Assembly (NCBI GenBank): GCA_030641425.1 | Contig: DAOWHM010000060.1 | Span: 1-17,326, forward strand | Direction: 5' to 3' | Source: Candidatus Bathyarchaeota archaeon | Lineage (GTDB): Archaea; Thermoproteota; Bathyarchaeia; Bathyarchaeales; SOJC01 | DNA length: 17,326 nucleotides | Notes under the pieces: generated by a model | Database searches by the model: none | Told to the model about the DNA's origin: nothing | Seen by the model: the letters and a program-made list of their open reading frames with translations, nothing else | Shown: in pieces, positions 7,422 to 14,462 of the stretch | Layout of the letters: the number at the start of each line of letters is the position of its first letter | Numbering within the stretch: the first letter of the stretch is position 1 | Position numbers and translations under genes: made by a program

Positions 7422-8753
7422 CTAAGGCGAATGCCAATGAGCAATCAATTTGCGGGGTTTACTGTTTTTTTCGTTGCCATAACGACTAAGAGGTTTAGTC
7501 AGGTGTCTCTGCGAGCGTGGAGACGTAATGTAGAGGCTTTCGCTTAAACTCCGCTTCTGCGATACAGTAATCTTTTTCATATTTGAAGATCGAAAGGCAC
7601 ACTTCTTACATCTAAACCCTTGACCTACACCCATAGAGCCCATCCGTCGTCCACATTTCGGACATAATGGATTCCACTTGGTCAGTTTAGGTGCCAACTT
7701 TATTATCCTCAATTTTTCAAGATTAACTGTTAATGGATGTTCTGAGGAGCTTGGTCTCACTCCACCGGAGATTTCTAAAATGTCTCCACCGATCAGTTCT
7801 CTCGCAGCCCTTCGCAGAGTACCTGTTGGTTCATAGGCTGCACAATCAACTTTGCTTGTGTCATCTTCTACCGTGAAGATTCTATGTCTTTTCGGGATCA
7901 GTCTAGGTGGAGATATCACTGTTCCAACGAAGTTCACTGGGTGGAATGGCTTAACATCGACTATAGTTTTAACCTTTTTCAAATGGGCATCTGTCCCTTG
8001 GTTTGTACGGAAAACGACCCATCTTTCGATAGGTTCCAATTGTTCAACAATATTGTGGGCGTGAACTACTATTTCAGCAGTTTCCCCTCTTATTCCATAG
8101 AGAATTGGATCCGGGCCCCGTGGCGTGATAAGGATTCGTTGAGTTTCAGGATCTAAATTGTTGAAAGTTTGAGATTTGGTTTGCCGGTTCATTTCTTTAA
8201 TCGAGCTAATGCATACCTGTCTTTTGGTCCCCCAGTTCTCTGGAGTCCTATATGCTATTGCTTCATAAGTGTGGTCTCCCTCGAGAGTTTCACCTATGGC
8301 AGCTAATGCGCCGACCAACCCATATCCTGTTCCATAACCTAATGCTTCTGCCTTAGACTCTTCTATTAGCCTCAGAGCATACTCCATTTTAACGATGCTC
8401 TGGATAGTCTTTTTGGCAAATCTCCTAATAGGTAAGGGTACTCGGGTGCCTTTGAAGAATACTATACCTGGATCAGTGTTTTTGAATTTCAGATCTGAGT
8501 TTTCCTCTACTGTATCAGCCACAATTTCGAAGATTTTATCCATGGTAGTGTCGTCACATTTGATTCGTAAGCAAAGGGCGCCATTGCCTCTGGTCTTCCA
8601 AGGCACGTTTGGATTCAGGCGGATGAGGTTCGGATAGTCAATGAATGTAGCGCCCATGTTGGAGAGCTTCTCAACAAGCAAGGCTGCTATGTAGGTTGTA
8701 CATCCACCTCTCGGAGAATCAGTGTCATCGATGCCAATGTGTAAAGTAACCAT
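7422..8753 (-). CDS. tiaS: tRNA(Ile2) 2-agmatinylcytidine synthetase TiaS
   Basis: About 443 residues. TiaS uses ATP and agmatine to convert C34 of the CAU anticodon of tRNA-Ile2 to agmatidine, so that it reads AUA. The N-terminal GIDDTDS at residues 7-13 is the family hallmark, followed by RGGCTTY. A nucleic-acid-binding OB-fold region (FVGTVISPPRLIP through DILEISGGV) lies in the C-terminal half, and a zinc ribbon CPKC (364-367) / CKKC (382-385) follows. A basic tail of about 58 residues comes after the ribbon. The ATG at 8753 fits the family start; a GTG directly upstream at 8756 would add one residue. No strong ribosome-binding site was seen, so translation may be leaderless or follow read-through from the small Lrp-type gene upstream. 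Confidence 0.94.
   Translation of the reverse strand: MVTLHIGIDDTDSPRGGCTTYIAALLVEKLSNMGATFIDYPNLIRLNPNVPWKTRGNGALCLRIKCDDTTMDKIFEIVADTVEENSDLKFKNTDPGIVFFKGTRVPLPIRRFAKKTIQSIVKMEYALRLIEESKAEALGYGTGYGLVGALAAIGETLEGDHTYEAIAYRTPENWGTKRQVCISSIKEMNRQTKSQTFNNLDPETQRILITPRGPDPILYGIRGETAEIVVHAHNIVEQLEPIERWVVFRTNQGTDAHLKKVKTIVDVKPFHPVNFVGTVISPPRLIPKRHRIFTVEDDTSKVDCAAYEPTGTLRRAARELIGGDILEISGGVRPSSSEHPLTVNLEKLRIIKLAPKLTKWNPLCPKCGRRMGSMGVGQGFRCKKCAFRSSNMKKITVSQKRSLSESLYITSPRSQRHLTKPLSRYGNEKNSKPRKLIAHWHSP
7465..7471 (+). terminator. Possible oligo-T terminator of the pilus operon
   Basis: A T7 run on the + strand lies about 170 bases past the last pilus gene, inside the antisense 3' end of tiaS. It is the first clear T-tract downstream and could end the operon transcript. 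The 124 bases between the two genes (7298-7421) show nothing else convincing. Confidence 0.3.
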
Positions 8754-8833
8754 CACATTCAGCGCGCTTGAAAGCTTATTCTTCCCAATAGTAGAACACT
8801 GGTTTAGAATAAAAAGGGAGAAGAGATGGGCTA

Positions 8834-9079
8834 TTAGGAGCCACTAGGTTCTTCTACTACGATCATTGTTAAGGTGGAGCGCACTTTGTCCAACCGACGC
8901 ACGTGCCAAGTCACAATCTCCTTAAGTTTGTCCATTGTGTCAGCTGTTATCTTTGCAACTACGTCATAGACACCATACACTGCATATGCTTCTATAACTC
9001 CTTCGACATCCTTCAGAGTCTGAAGAACATCACTTTCGGAGCCAATCTCCGTGTTTATCAGCACGAAAGCTACAGGCAA
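8834..9079 (-). CDS. Stand-alone Lrp/AsnC ligand-binding (RAM) domain protein
   Basis: An 81-residue protein consisting only of the alpha-beta ligand-binding domain of Lrp/AsnC regulators, with no helix-turn-helix. The pattern AFVLINTEIGSE, then VEGVIEAYAVYGVYDVVAKI, is typical: the G-x-Y-D turn and beta strands form the amino-acid binding dimer interface. Such small proteins can oligomerise with full-length Lrp proteins or act as ligand sensors; which applies here is unknown. The start is TTG at 9079; an ATG at 9084 is out of frame. It lies 80 bases upstream of tiaS on the same strand and may be cotranscribed with it. Confidence 0.88.
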   Translation of the reverse strand: MPVAFVLINTEIGSESDVLQTLKDVEGVIEAYAVYGVYDVVAKITADTMDKLKEIVTWHVRRLDKVRSTLTMIVVEEPSGS

Positions 9080-9116
9080 ATCATATACCCGTCTTGTATG
9101 TTTGCCCTTGTGACCT

Positions 9117-9126
9117 AAAATATTTT
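9117..9126 (-). promoter_or_regulatory. Putative TATA box for the Lrp-type gene
   Basis: AAAATATTTT, an AT-only palindrome, is centred about 42 bases upstream of the TTG start at 9079. A transcription start near 9095 would leave a leader of about 16 bases. Being symmetric, it does not itself define direction; the - strand is chosen from gene orientation. Confidence 0.4.
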
Positions 9127-9184
9127 GCTACTAGCTTAAACTACCCCATGAAGAAAACCCAATCAACTTATCAACTGCGTTCAA

Positions 9185-9206
9185 AACAAGTGGTGAACAA
9201 GTGTCG
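9185..9206 (+). repeat. Tandem 11-bp direct repeat in divergent promoter region
   Basis: AACAAGTGGTG is followed at once by AACAAGTGTCG (9 of 11 bases equal), then AACA. It ends 20 bases upstream of the TATA box of the DUF2095 gene. The 11-bp spacing is about one helical turn, so a protein could bind both copies on one face of the DNA. No known binding motif was recognised. Confidence 0.4.
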
Positions 9207-9225
9207 AACACCCCCAGAAAAGCTG

Positions 9226-9233
9226 TTATATAG
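9226..9233 (+). promoter_or_regulatory. TATA box of the DUF2095 gene (leaderless promoter)
   Basis: TTATATAG is centred about 25 bases before the ATG at 9254, with a purine-rich CAGAAAAGC (BRE-like) just upstream. This spacing puts the transcription start at or next to the start codon. There is no ribosome-binding site, which agrees with a leaderless mRNA. Confidence 0.65.
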
Positions 9234-9236
9234 GCG

Positions 9237-9250
9237 TTCTTACGTAAGAA
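9237..9250 (+). promoter_or_regulatory. Perfect 14-bp palindrome between TATA box and start codon (candidate operator)
   Basis: TTCTTACGTAAGAA is its own reverse complement across all 14 bases. It occupies the space between the TATA box and the ATG, where a bound dimeric repressor would block RNA polymerase. No regulator that fits is identified in the window; the Lrp-type protein next door lacks a DNA-binding domain. Confidence 0.5.
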
Positions 9251-9253
9251 ATA

Positions 9254-9640
9254 ATGGAGATCTCTGCAAAATCAATCGAGGCGAAACCTATGGAGATCGA
9301 GGACCATCAGCTGAAAAAGATCTTCCCTAACTTATCAAAAGAGATCATTGACAGTGAACGTTCGATTGAAATTCATTCGATTCGATCAGACACAGATGTT
9401 GCTGAGAAGAAAGCATCAACTAAGAGGAACCTTGCAAACTACAACCCTGACATCATCGATTTTATCCGTCGATGTGACAACAATCTGCAGGCAGCAGAGA
9501 TAATCGACTACATGGAAAAACGCTCTGAAATAACTCACAAGTACGCGCTGAAGCTGCGACAGCAACTTCAGAAGAAAGGAGTACGCAGTTTCGGATCCAA
9601 AAAGGAAGAAGGATACTACTCGAGAGCAGACAAATTATAA
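9254..9640 (+). CDS. Conserved archaeal protein of unknown function, DUF2095-like
   Basis: A 128-residue, charged, soluble protein. The C-terminal half matches my memory of the DUF2095 family: FIRRCDNNLQAAEIIDYME, then HKYALKLRQQLQKKGVRSFG and a KKEEGYY ending. The N-terminal 50 residues (with IFPNLSKEI) are more variable and acidic. Mostly helical character is expected; no catalytic motif is visible. The function of the family is not known to me. The ATG start is supported by the TATA box 25 bases upstream and lack of any ribosome-binding site. Its private, palindrome-bearing promoter suggests it is regulated on its own. Confidence 0.7.
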   Translation: MEISAKSIEAKPMEIEDHQLKKIFPNLSKEIIDSERSIEIHSIRSDTDVAEKKASTKRNLANYNPDIIDFIRRCDNNLQAAEIIDYMEKRSEITHKYALKLRQQLQKKGVRSFGSKKEEGYYSRADKL

Positions 9641-9864
9641 GCCACGTTAGACAATCCAGAACACCACAGCGGAAGTTATGCAAACAACCCAAAGCTCATG
9701 AGTTAGTTTGAATATAAAAAAACTTGTAGAAACTATTTTAGACTGTAGCCAAAGATGTGAAAACTCAGCATCTGGTTAGCATGTCCTTTTGGACTTGGAG
9801 ACAAAGGAAAGTAAATAAGCAGAATCTGTAATAAATACAAAGACCCGTTCGAGAGGCATCAAAC
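9641..9864 (+). other. 224-bp intergenic region with a second TATA box and predicted stem-loops
   Basis: There is no convincing reading frame. AATATAAAAAA at 9711-9722 looks like an archaeal TATA element, giving a start near 9740. Downstream of it AGATG (9753-9757) can pair with CATCT (9769-9773), extended by AGCC (9747-9750) with GGTT (9774-9777) across a two-base bulge. GTCC-TTTT-GGAC (9783-9794) forms a second small hairpin. TAAATAAG at 9812-9819, behind GGAAAG, is another possible TATA box. GAGAGG at 9851-9856 is the ribosome-binding site of the next gene. The region may be a structured leader of about 125 bases or a small RNA. Confidence 0.4.
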
Positions 9865-11610
9865 TTGAGAAAGACGACGTTCTTACTGCTAATGGGCATC
9901 CTTACAATAATCTCATTTTCTCTATCATCACCAAATCGAGCAGGGGCAACTCCCCAAGTTCAAGTCGATAAAGTTGACCACGTAATAACACCTGTTTATG
10001 GAGGACTCCTCCTCATCAATGATACGATAAGAATATCTCCAGTGATAGAGAACGCTAGAATTGAGAAGTTCTCCATAGGATTCCCATTAGAGTACAAATC
10101 CAACCTACTTTTTGCCATAGCCTACGACACTCAGAACTCCAGTAGACAACTAAACGTAGATTTAGACACAGGTATAGGAGTAATAGGCTATTATGGTGTA
10201 ACCGTATCCTTCACTGACGAAGTAAGCCAAATGATTTTTGAGGGTGAGTCATTCAGTCTTTCAGTGGTCTATGTCTTCTCAGACCTAATTCAGTCTTCAA
10301 CAAAACTCATTGACGTAACAGGAGAGTATTTGTACACAGCAGACTTTCCTCTCTACCCAAGTCTTGCCTATGCCACAACATGCAATGTAACGATAATCCT
10401 ACCTAAGAACACAACATACGTAGCAGGCGATATCCCCTTCAACACCATCAAAGACGACGAACGTTACTACCTCAACTACACCAAAGATCTTCCCAGCTTC
10501 GCTAATATTCATGGCGAAGTCAGCTTCGCCAATCAAGCTACTGATGGGTTTACCTGCTTTTCAATAAATAACCTTAACAGGGAAATAACAGTCGATGCAA
10601 AAAACTACGTATACGTATCTGAATCGATCCTTGTGAAAAGTGAGACTGAATTTCCAATTGACAAAATAAGGATAAAACTCCCAGCTGACGCAGATGATGT
10701 TGCTGCCTTCTATGAACAGGGAGAACCCTTAAGCATTTCAACCGACGCCTCTGAAAATGACACCTACACGATACCACTAAACTTGGGAATTGGCGAAGTT
10801 AGGAACTTCAAACTGAACTATAGACTCGACGCGAGGCACACCCGCCTCCAAGGAAACACTCAAAGTTACGAGTTGAACCTCAGTCTTCTCGAAAGTGCAC
10901 AAATAGCTCCAAAGACCTTCACGCTGAAAATTATCCTCCCCGAAGGGGCATCTATTCAGTCTTTCCCCAGGCAAACATTCAATGTTGAGAGAGACATCTT
11001 CCAAGAAAGACTCCTCCTTTCCTTATCAAACATAACGTGGCTTCAAAACGACGAGTGGAGTTTTACCTATTCATATTCGGCTTTTTGGGCATCCTTCAGG
11101 CCTACACTTTGGGCTATAACCATCGTAATCGTGGGCTCCATTATCGCCTTTGCTTGGCAGCGACCGAGAGCACCAAAACCTGTATCAATAATCTTAGTTC
11201 CCCGCCAGACGCTGGACGATTTTGTTGAGACTTATGAAGAGAGAAAGCGAACTCTGTCAGAAATCGAGCAGACCCGACGACAGGCAAGAAAGGGAAAAAT
11301 TTCTCGGCGGCGTTATAAAATTAGAAGAACAACCTTAGAAAACCGAGTTTCAACGTTTACAAAGAAACTGGCAGTTTTGAGTCAAAAGATTATGAGCGGT
11401 GGAGCAAAGTATGCGGATACCATGAGGAAACTTGAAGTAGCGGAAGTAGAGCTCGAAAATATTGACGCAGACATTAGACGAATTGAGGTTCGATTCAAAC
11501 GAGGAGACATCTCTGCACAAACTTACCGTCGACTACTTGAAGACGATTTGCGAAGACAAGAGAGGGCAAAAACTACAATTGACGGAGTTCTCCTGAGGCT
11601 AAAAGAGTAG
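9865..11610 (+). CDS. Type I membrane protein resembling ribophorin I (OST subunit-like)
   Basis: A 581-residue protein. The TTG start is preceded by GAGAGG at a good distance. Residues 1-29 are a signal peptide (FLLLMGILTIISFSLSS), about 30-412 an extracellular beta-rich region with eight N-glycosylation sequons, 414-431 one membrane helix (LWAITIVIVGSIIAFAW), and 432-581 a basic, coiled-coil cytoplasmic tail. This is the layout of eukaryotic ribophorin I (lumenal domain, one helix, about 150-residue cytosolic tail). Recalled from memory, local resemblances include LPADADDV (272-279) and LKIILPEGA (354-362) in the outer domain and the spacing of the final 92 residues. Ribophorin I belongs to oligosaccharyltransferase and helps N-glycosylation; homologues have been reported in Asgard archaea. 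STT3 is not in this window. The alternative is a generic archaeal surface protein with a coiled-coil tail. Confidence 0.5.
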   Translation: MRKTTFLLLMGILTIISFSLSSPNRAGATPQVQVDKVDHVITPVYGGLLLINDTIRISPVIENARIEKFSIGFPLEYKSNLLFAIAYDTQNSSRQLNVDLDTGIGVIGYYGVTVSFTDEVSQMIFEGESFSLSVVYVFSDLIQSSTKLIDVTGEYLYTADFPLYPSLAYATTCNVTIILPKNTTYVAGDIPFNTIKDDERYYLNYTKDLPSFANIHGEVSFANQATDGFTCFSINNLNREITVDAKNYVYVSESILVKSETEFPIDKIRIKLPADADDVAAFYEQGEPLSISTDASENDTYTIPLNLGIGEVRNFKLNYRLDARHTRLQGNTQSYELNLSLLESAQIAPKTFTLKIILPEGASIQSFPRQTFNVERDIFQERLLLSLSNITWLQNDEWSFTYSYSAFWASFRPTLWAITIVIVGSIIAFAWQRPRAPKPVSIILVPRQTLDDFVETYEERKRTLSEIEQTRRQARKGKISRRRYKIRRTTLENRVSTFTKKLAVLSQKIMSGGAKYADTMRKLEVAEVELENIDADIRRIEVRFKRGDISAQTYRRLLEDDLRRQERAKTTIDGVLLRLKE

Positions 11611-11633
11611 GTACTCACAAACAAGGTTTCCCA

Positions 11634-11646
11634 AAAACTTTTATTA
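11634..11646 (+). promoter_or_regulatory. Promoter (BRE/TATA) of the ferredoxin gene
   Basis: AAAAACTTTTATTA has the look of a BRE followed by a TATA box (TTTTATTA, 11639-11646). A start near 11668 would give a leader of about 25 bases that carries the AGAGGT ribosome-binding site. The T-runs here may also help end the upstream transcript. Confidence 0.5.
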
Positions 11647-11693
11647 TCCATCCTTCTTTTCATTCACCTTCTAAACTAAGAGGTAGATGGACC

Positions 11694-11876
11694 ATGGTCG
11701 AAATAAAGGTTGATCTGGAAAACTGCAATGGATGTGGCACATGTGTCGATACATGTCCTGTAGAGGTATATGAAATCAAAGACGAAAAATCTGTGCCTAT
11801 TAAGCCAGAAGAATGTTTAGCCTGCAAAGCATGTGAAGCATCCTGTCCCAACGGTGCAATACAAGTTGCCGAATAG
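11694..11876 (+). CDS. Small 2[4Fe-4S] ferredoxin
   Basis: A 60-residue electron carrier made of two cluster-binding motifs: CNGCGTCVDTCP and, after about 24 residues, CLACKACEASCP. Each is C-x2-C-x2-C-x3-C-P, the pattern of bacterial-type dicluster ferredoxins, where the fourth Cys of each motif completes the other cluster. The protein begins directly with EIKVDLENCNGCG and ends soon after the second motif, so there are no extra domains. AGAGGT at 11679-11684 precedes the ATG. It is a single-gene transcript with its own promoter; the redox partner cannot be told from neighbours. It is convergent with the hydrolase gene, with only three bases between the stop codons. Confidence 0.95.
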   Translation: MVEIKVDLENCNGCGTCVDTCPVEVYEIKDEKSVPIKPEECLACKACEASCPNGAIQVAE

Positions 11877-11879
11877 ACT

Positions 11880-12956
11880 CTAAAGCTGCAGATTCCAAAA
11901 GGCTGACTGCACTTCCTTAACTATTTCTATAGTTTTTTTTGCGCGTTCCTCTACTTTCAAGTCAGGTGGATATGCTCGGTCTGCATTCTTGGTAAAGTAA
12001 GGGAAATTAGCCATCTTTGAGATTGTGGAAACAACAAGTTTTCCCAATTGTCTGATGTTGTATCCACCTTCCAGGACCGCAGTAAATTTGTTTTCGCAAC
12101 ATGTAGAGGCGAGATTGAGAATTTTCTCGAAGATAGATCTATAACAATGAGCAGAGAGATTCAACCTAGCAACTGGATCTCTAAAATAGCCATCATATCC
12201 TATGGAAGCCAAGATGAATTGGGGATTGTACTGTTCCGCAATTGGAACAATAATGTCATCAAAGGCGTGCAGGTATTCATTATCACTTACTTTGAAGGGT
12301 AGAGGAACATTGACATTGAACCCTAATCCTGCACCTTCCCCAACTTCATCTACAAAGCCAGTTCCAGGAAATTCTTGAGGATTCTCATGTAAACTTGCAT
12401 ATAGGACCTTCCTAGAATTGTAGAAAATATCTTGCGTTCCATTACCATGATGCGCGTCAATATCAATAATCAGAATACGTGTGAGACCCAGATTCTTGAT
12501 CATGTAAGCTGCTGCCATAGCCACGTTGTTGAATAGGCAGAAACCCATTGCATAATAGGGACCTGCATGGTGACCGGGAGGACGAATCAAAGCGAAAGCG
12601 TTCCTGAACTCACCACTCACAACGAGGTCTACGGCTTTCTTTGCTCCTCCTGCAGCAAGCATGGCCACGTCAAAGCTCTTTGGAGAAACAACAGTGTCAC
12701 CCAAGTCAAGTAAACCTCCTCCCTGTTCACAAACGTGTTTTACCAGTTGGATGTGTTCTTTGGTGTGGACCAACTCCAAGTCTTCAGGACCTGCAGGGTT
12801 CGGAGCAACTCGTTCAAGTTTACCTCCAACTAGATGGGGGTCTAACTTGTCGAGTTCCCTCATTATGGATTTAAGTCTCCTTGGTGTTTCCGGATGGTCT
12901 GGCCCCGTGTCATGTACATAATATTTCGGTGTAAAAATCAAAGCTGTCTTTGCCAT
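11880..12956 (-). CDS. Histone deacetylase superfamily (AcuC/acetylpolyamine amidohydrolase-type) zinc hydrolase
   Basis: A 358-residue cytoplasmic Zn-dependent amide hydrolase. Conserved features are HPETPRRL (21-28), RPPGHHAG (125-132) with the catalytic pair His129-His130, DIDAHHGNG (165-173) with zinc ligands Asp167 and His169, Asp255 in IGYDGYFRDP as third ligand, and Tyr299 in LEGGYN as the transition-state Tyr. All catalytic residues are present, so it should be active. Substrates in the superfamily include acetyl-lysine proteins, acetylpolyamines and acetoin-related compounds; which applies is not shown. The ATG follows the stop codon of the asparagine-synthetase-like gene with no base between, so the two are expected to be cotranslated. 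Confidence 0.93.
   Translation of the reverse strand: MAKTALIFTPKYYVHDTGPDHPETPRRLKSIMRELDKLDPHLVGGKLERVAPNPAGPEDLELVHTKEHIQLVKHVCEQGGGLLDLGDTVVSPKSFDVAMLAAGGAKKAVDLVVSGEFRNAFALIRPPGHHAGPYYAMGFCLFNNVAMAAAYMIKNLGLTRILIIDIDAHHGNGTQDIFYNSRKVLYASLHENPQEFPGTGFVDEVGEGAGLGFNVNVPLPFKVSDNEYLHAFDDIIVPIAEQYNPQFILASIGYDGYFRDPVARLNLSAHCYRSIFEKILNLASTCCENKFTAVLEGGYNIRQLGKLVVSTISKMANFPYFTKNADRAYPPDLKVEERAKKTIEIVKEVQSAFWNLQL
11933..11940 (+). terminator. Oligo-T terminator of the ferredoxin gene, inside the opposing gene
   Basis: A T8 run on the + strand, 57 bases past the ferredoxin stop codon. On the other strand the same bases encode Lys codons near the end of the hydrolase. It is the first strong T-tract downstream of the ferredoxin. 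Confidence 0.45.
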
Positions 12957-14417
12957 TTATTCAGTTCTCTCCAGTCCTTTCAAGAAGATTGCTTGAATAT
13001 ATTGCCTTATAGTAAGACCTTCCTTTTTGGCAAATTTCCTAATGGCATGGTTTACCCCGGTAGTGTATTGGATAGCCTTCTTAGCTTTCTCTGTTATTAC
13101 TTTCGGAAGCCCAAGATCTTCAGCCATCTTCCTCAGCACTCTCTTCCGGAGCACATCCGTTGGTGAGGTTACCTTTAGTGTAGTTGGAAGACTCAATGAA
13201 AACTGGGTAACATTCCAATCAGCGAAAGGCATTCTCAACTCTATCTTTTGGGAGGTACACAATTTATTGTCTCTTGGGAAGTTTGTATCTGCAGATGAAA
13301 TCACGTCGCGGAACAATCTCTCCCGTAAGCCAATTGAACCATGCTGTGCGTACTCGTGGAGATATCGATGGTATCCTCCAAAGAGCTCATCAGCTCCTTG
13401 TCCGCTGATTAGAATATTGAAATCATGTTTAGATACCTGTTTAGCAACCCAAAACATCGGTACTGCAATGGAGGCGTTTACTGGATTGGGTTCTTCAATC
13501 AACCAAATAACTTCTGGTAAGACTTCCACGATATCTTCGGCGGAGTATTCCACGAGCCGGAGAGGCATGTCTAAAGCGTCTGCAGCTTGTTCTGCAAAAG
13601 TGGTTTCCTCTTGTCCTTCAAGTGAAACGTAGATCAGGTGAACTTCAAGGTTGCAGAGTGAAGCCAGTAGGGCTACTATGCTGCTGTCCAAGCCTCCTGA
13701 GAAAGCTATCGCCACATCTTTGACGTAGGAAGTGCAATCCGTTGTTGCCTGAAGCAAAAGGTCTTTGAGTTGTCGAGCAGCAGCTACTATTCCTAATTCT
13801 TGCATTGGAGGTTGAGTCAAAAGCCTCCCGGTTTCGAAGCTGAAGCCTTTCTTAGTAATGTATGCTAAGCATCCTGGGGGGAATGATCTCGTTTCCGCTA
13901 TACCGATCCTCCAGAGAGCTTTACGTTCTGTAGCTACAGCACAGTAGTCTTCGCTTTCGCCGAGATAAAGTGGATAAATTCCAAGGGGATCACGTCCAAC
14001 TACAACCTTGTTGTTCTCGGCAATTGCGAAAACATATGCTCCATTGAACCTCTGAATAATATGCAACGCCTTATTCTTCATCCCTTTGATGTTTCTGAGC
14101 TCTTCCACTACGAAACTCACTGAACTCTCTTGAGGGATTGGATACACTTGACCTTCGAAGATAATCGTGAAATCTCGTTCTTTAATAGGCTGATTTTTGT
14201 CATTGAATAGATTTCCAGCTAAACCATGACCCATCATAATAGGAGAATCAAAACCCACTTCTTGAAGCTCGGACAGAGTAGGCTTCGAAACCACCGAGAG
14301 AGATGATCCTACGCCGAAGGCGTCTGAACCTCGATGTTCCAATGCTTCAAGCATAACAATAGCCACATCAAAGATGCCTATCCCATTCTTACTCACAACT
14401 GTAATCAAAGAGCCCAT
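12957..14417 (-). CDS. asnB: Asparagine synthetase (AsnB)-like protein with degenerate glutaminase domain
   Basis: A 486-residue two-domain protein. The C-terminal synthetase domain is well kept: PP-loop SGGLDSS (240-246), EEPNPVNASIAVP (308-320) and SGQGADELFGGY (338-349). This domain adenylates aspartate and joins ammonia to it. The N-terminal class II glutaminase domain keeps its outline (EHRGSDAFG; GRDPLGIYPLY at 141-151) but lacks the nucleophile: the protein begins Met-Gly-Ser where Met-Cys-Gly is required. The usual NGEIYN element reads EGQVYP (88-93), and the following Ser-Asp pair also appears lost. The start is firm: TAG directly precedes the ATG and GGAG (14427-14424) is 6 bases further up. 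It probably uses free ammonia or another amine. Assignment to asparagine rather than another amide product is inferred. Confidence 0.85.
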   Translation of the reverse strand: MGSLITVVSKNGIGIFDVAIVMLEALEHRGSDAFGVGSSLSVVSKPTLSELQEVGFDSPIMMGHGLAGNLFNDKNQPIKERDFTIIFEGQVYPIPQESSVSFVVEELRNIKGMKNKALHIIQRFNGAYVFAIAENNKVVVGRDPLGIYPLYLGESEDYCAVATERKALWRIGIAETRSFPPGCLAYITKKGFSFETGRLLTQPPMQELGIVAAARQLKDLLLQATTDCTSYVKDVAIAFSGGLDSSIVALLASLCNLEVHLIYVSLEGQEETTFAEQAADALDMPLRLVEYSAEDIVEVLPEVIWLIEEPNPVNASIAVPMFWVAKQVSKHDFNILISGQGADELFGGYHRYLHEYAQHGSIGLRERLFRDVISSADTNFPRDNKLCTSQKIELRMPFADWNVTQFSLSLPTTLKVTSPTDVLRKRVLRKMAEDLGLPKVITEKAKKAIQYTTGVNHAIRKFAKKEGLTIRQYIQAIFLKGLERTE

Positions 14418-14462
14418 CTATGTCTCCACATAGAGATATGAAGGGAAATGGTAAAAGCCTAA

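Noticed and set aside
7320-7547. A + strand reading frame after the pilus operon
   Set aside because: It is mostly antisense to the tiaS 3' end, has no ribosome-binding site and no protein-like composition.
9741-9864. A box C/D guide RNA or tRNA in the intergenic region
   Set aside because: No paired C (RTGATGA) and D (CTGA) boxes in the right order, and no T-loop-like sequence, were found; only simple stem-loops remain.
13027-13632. A 201-codon + strand frame within the asnB-like gene
   Set aside because: It is antisense to a well-conserved synthetase domain and shows no family features.
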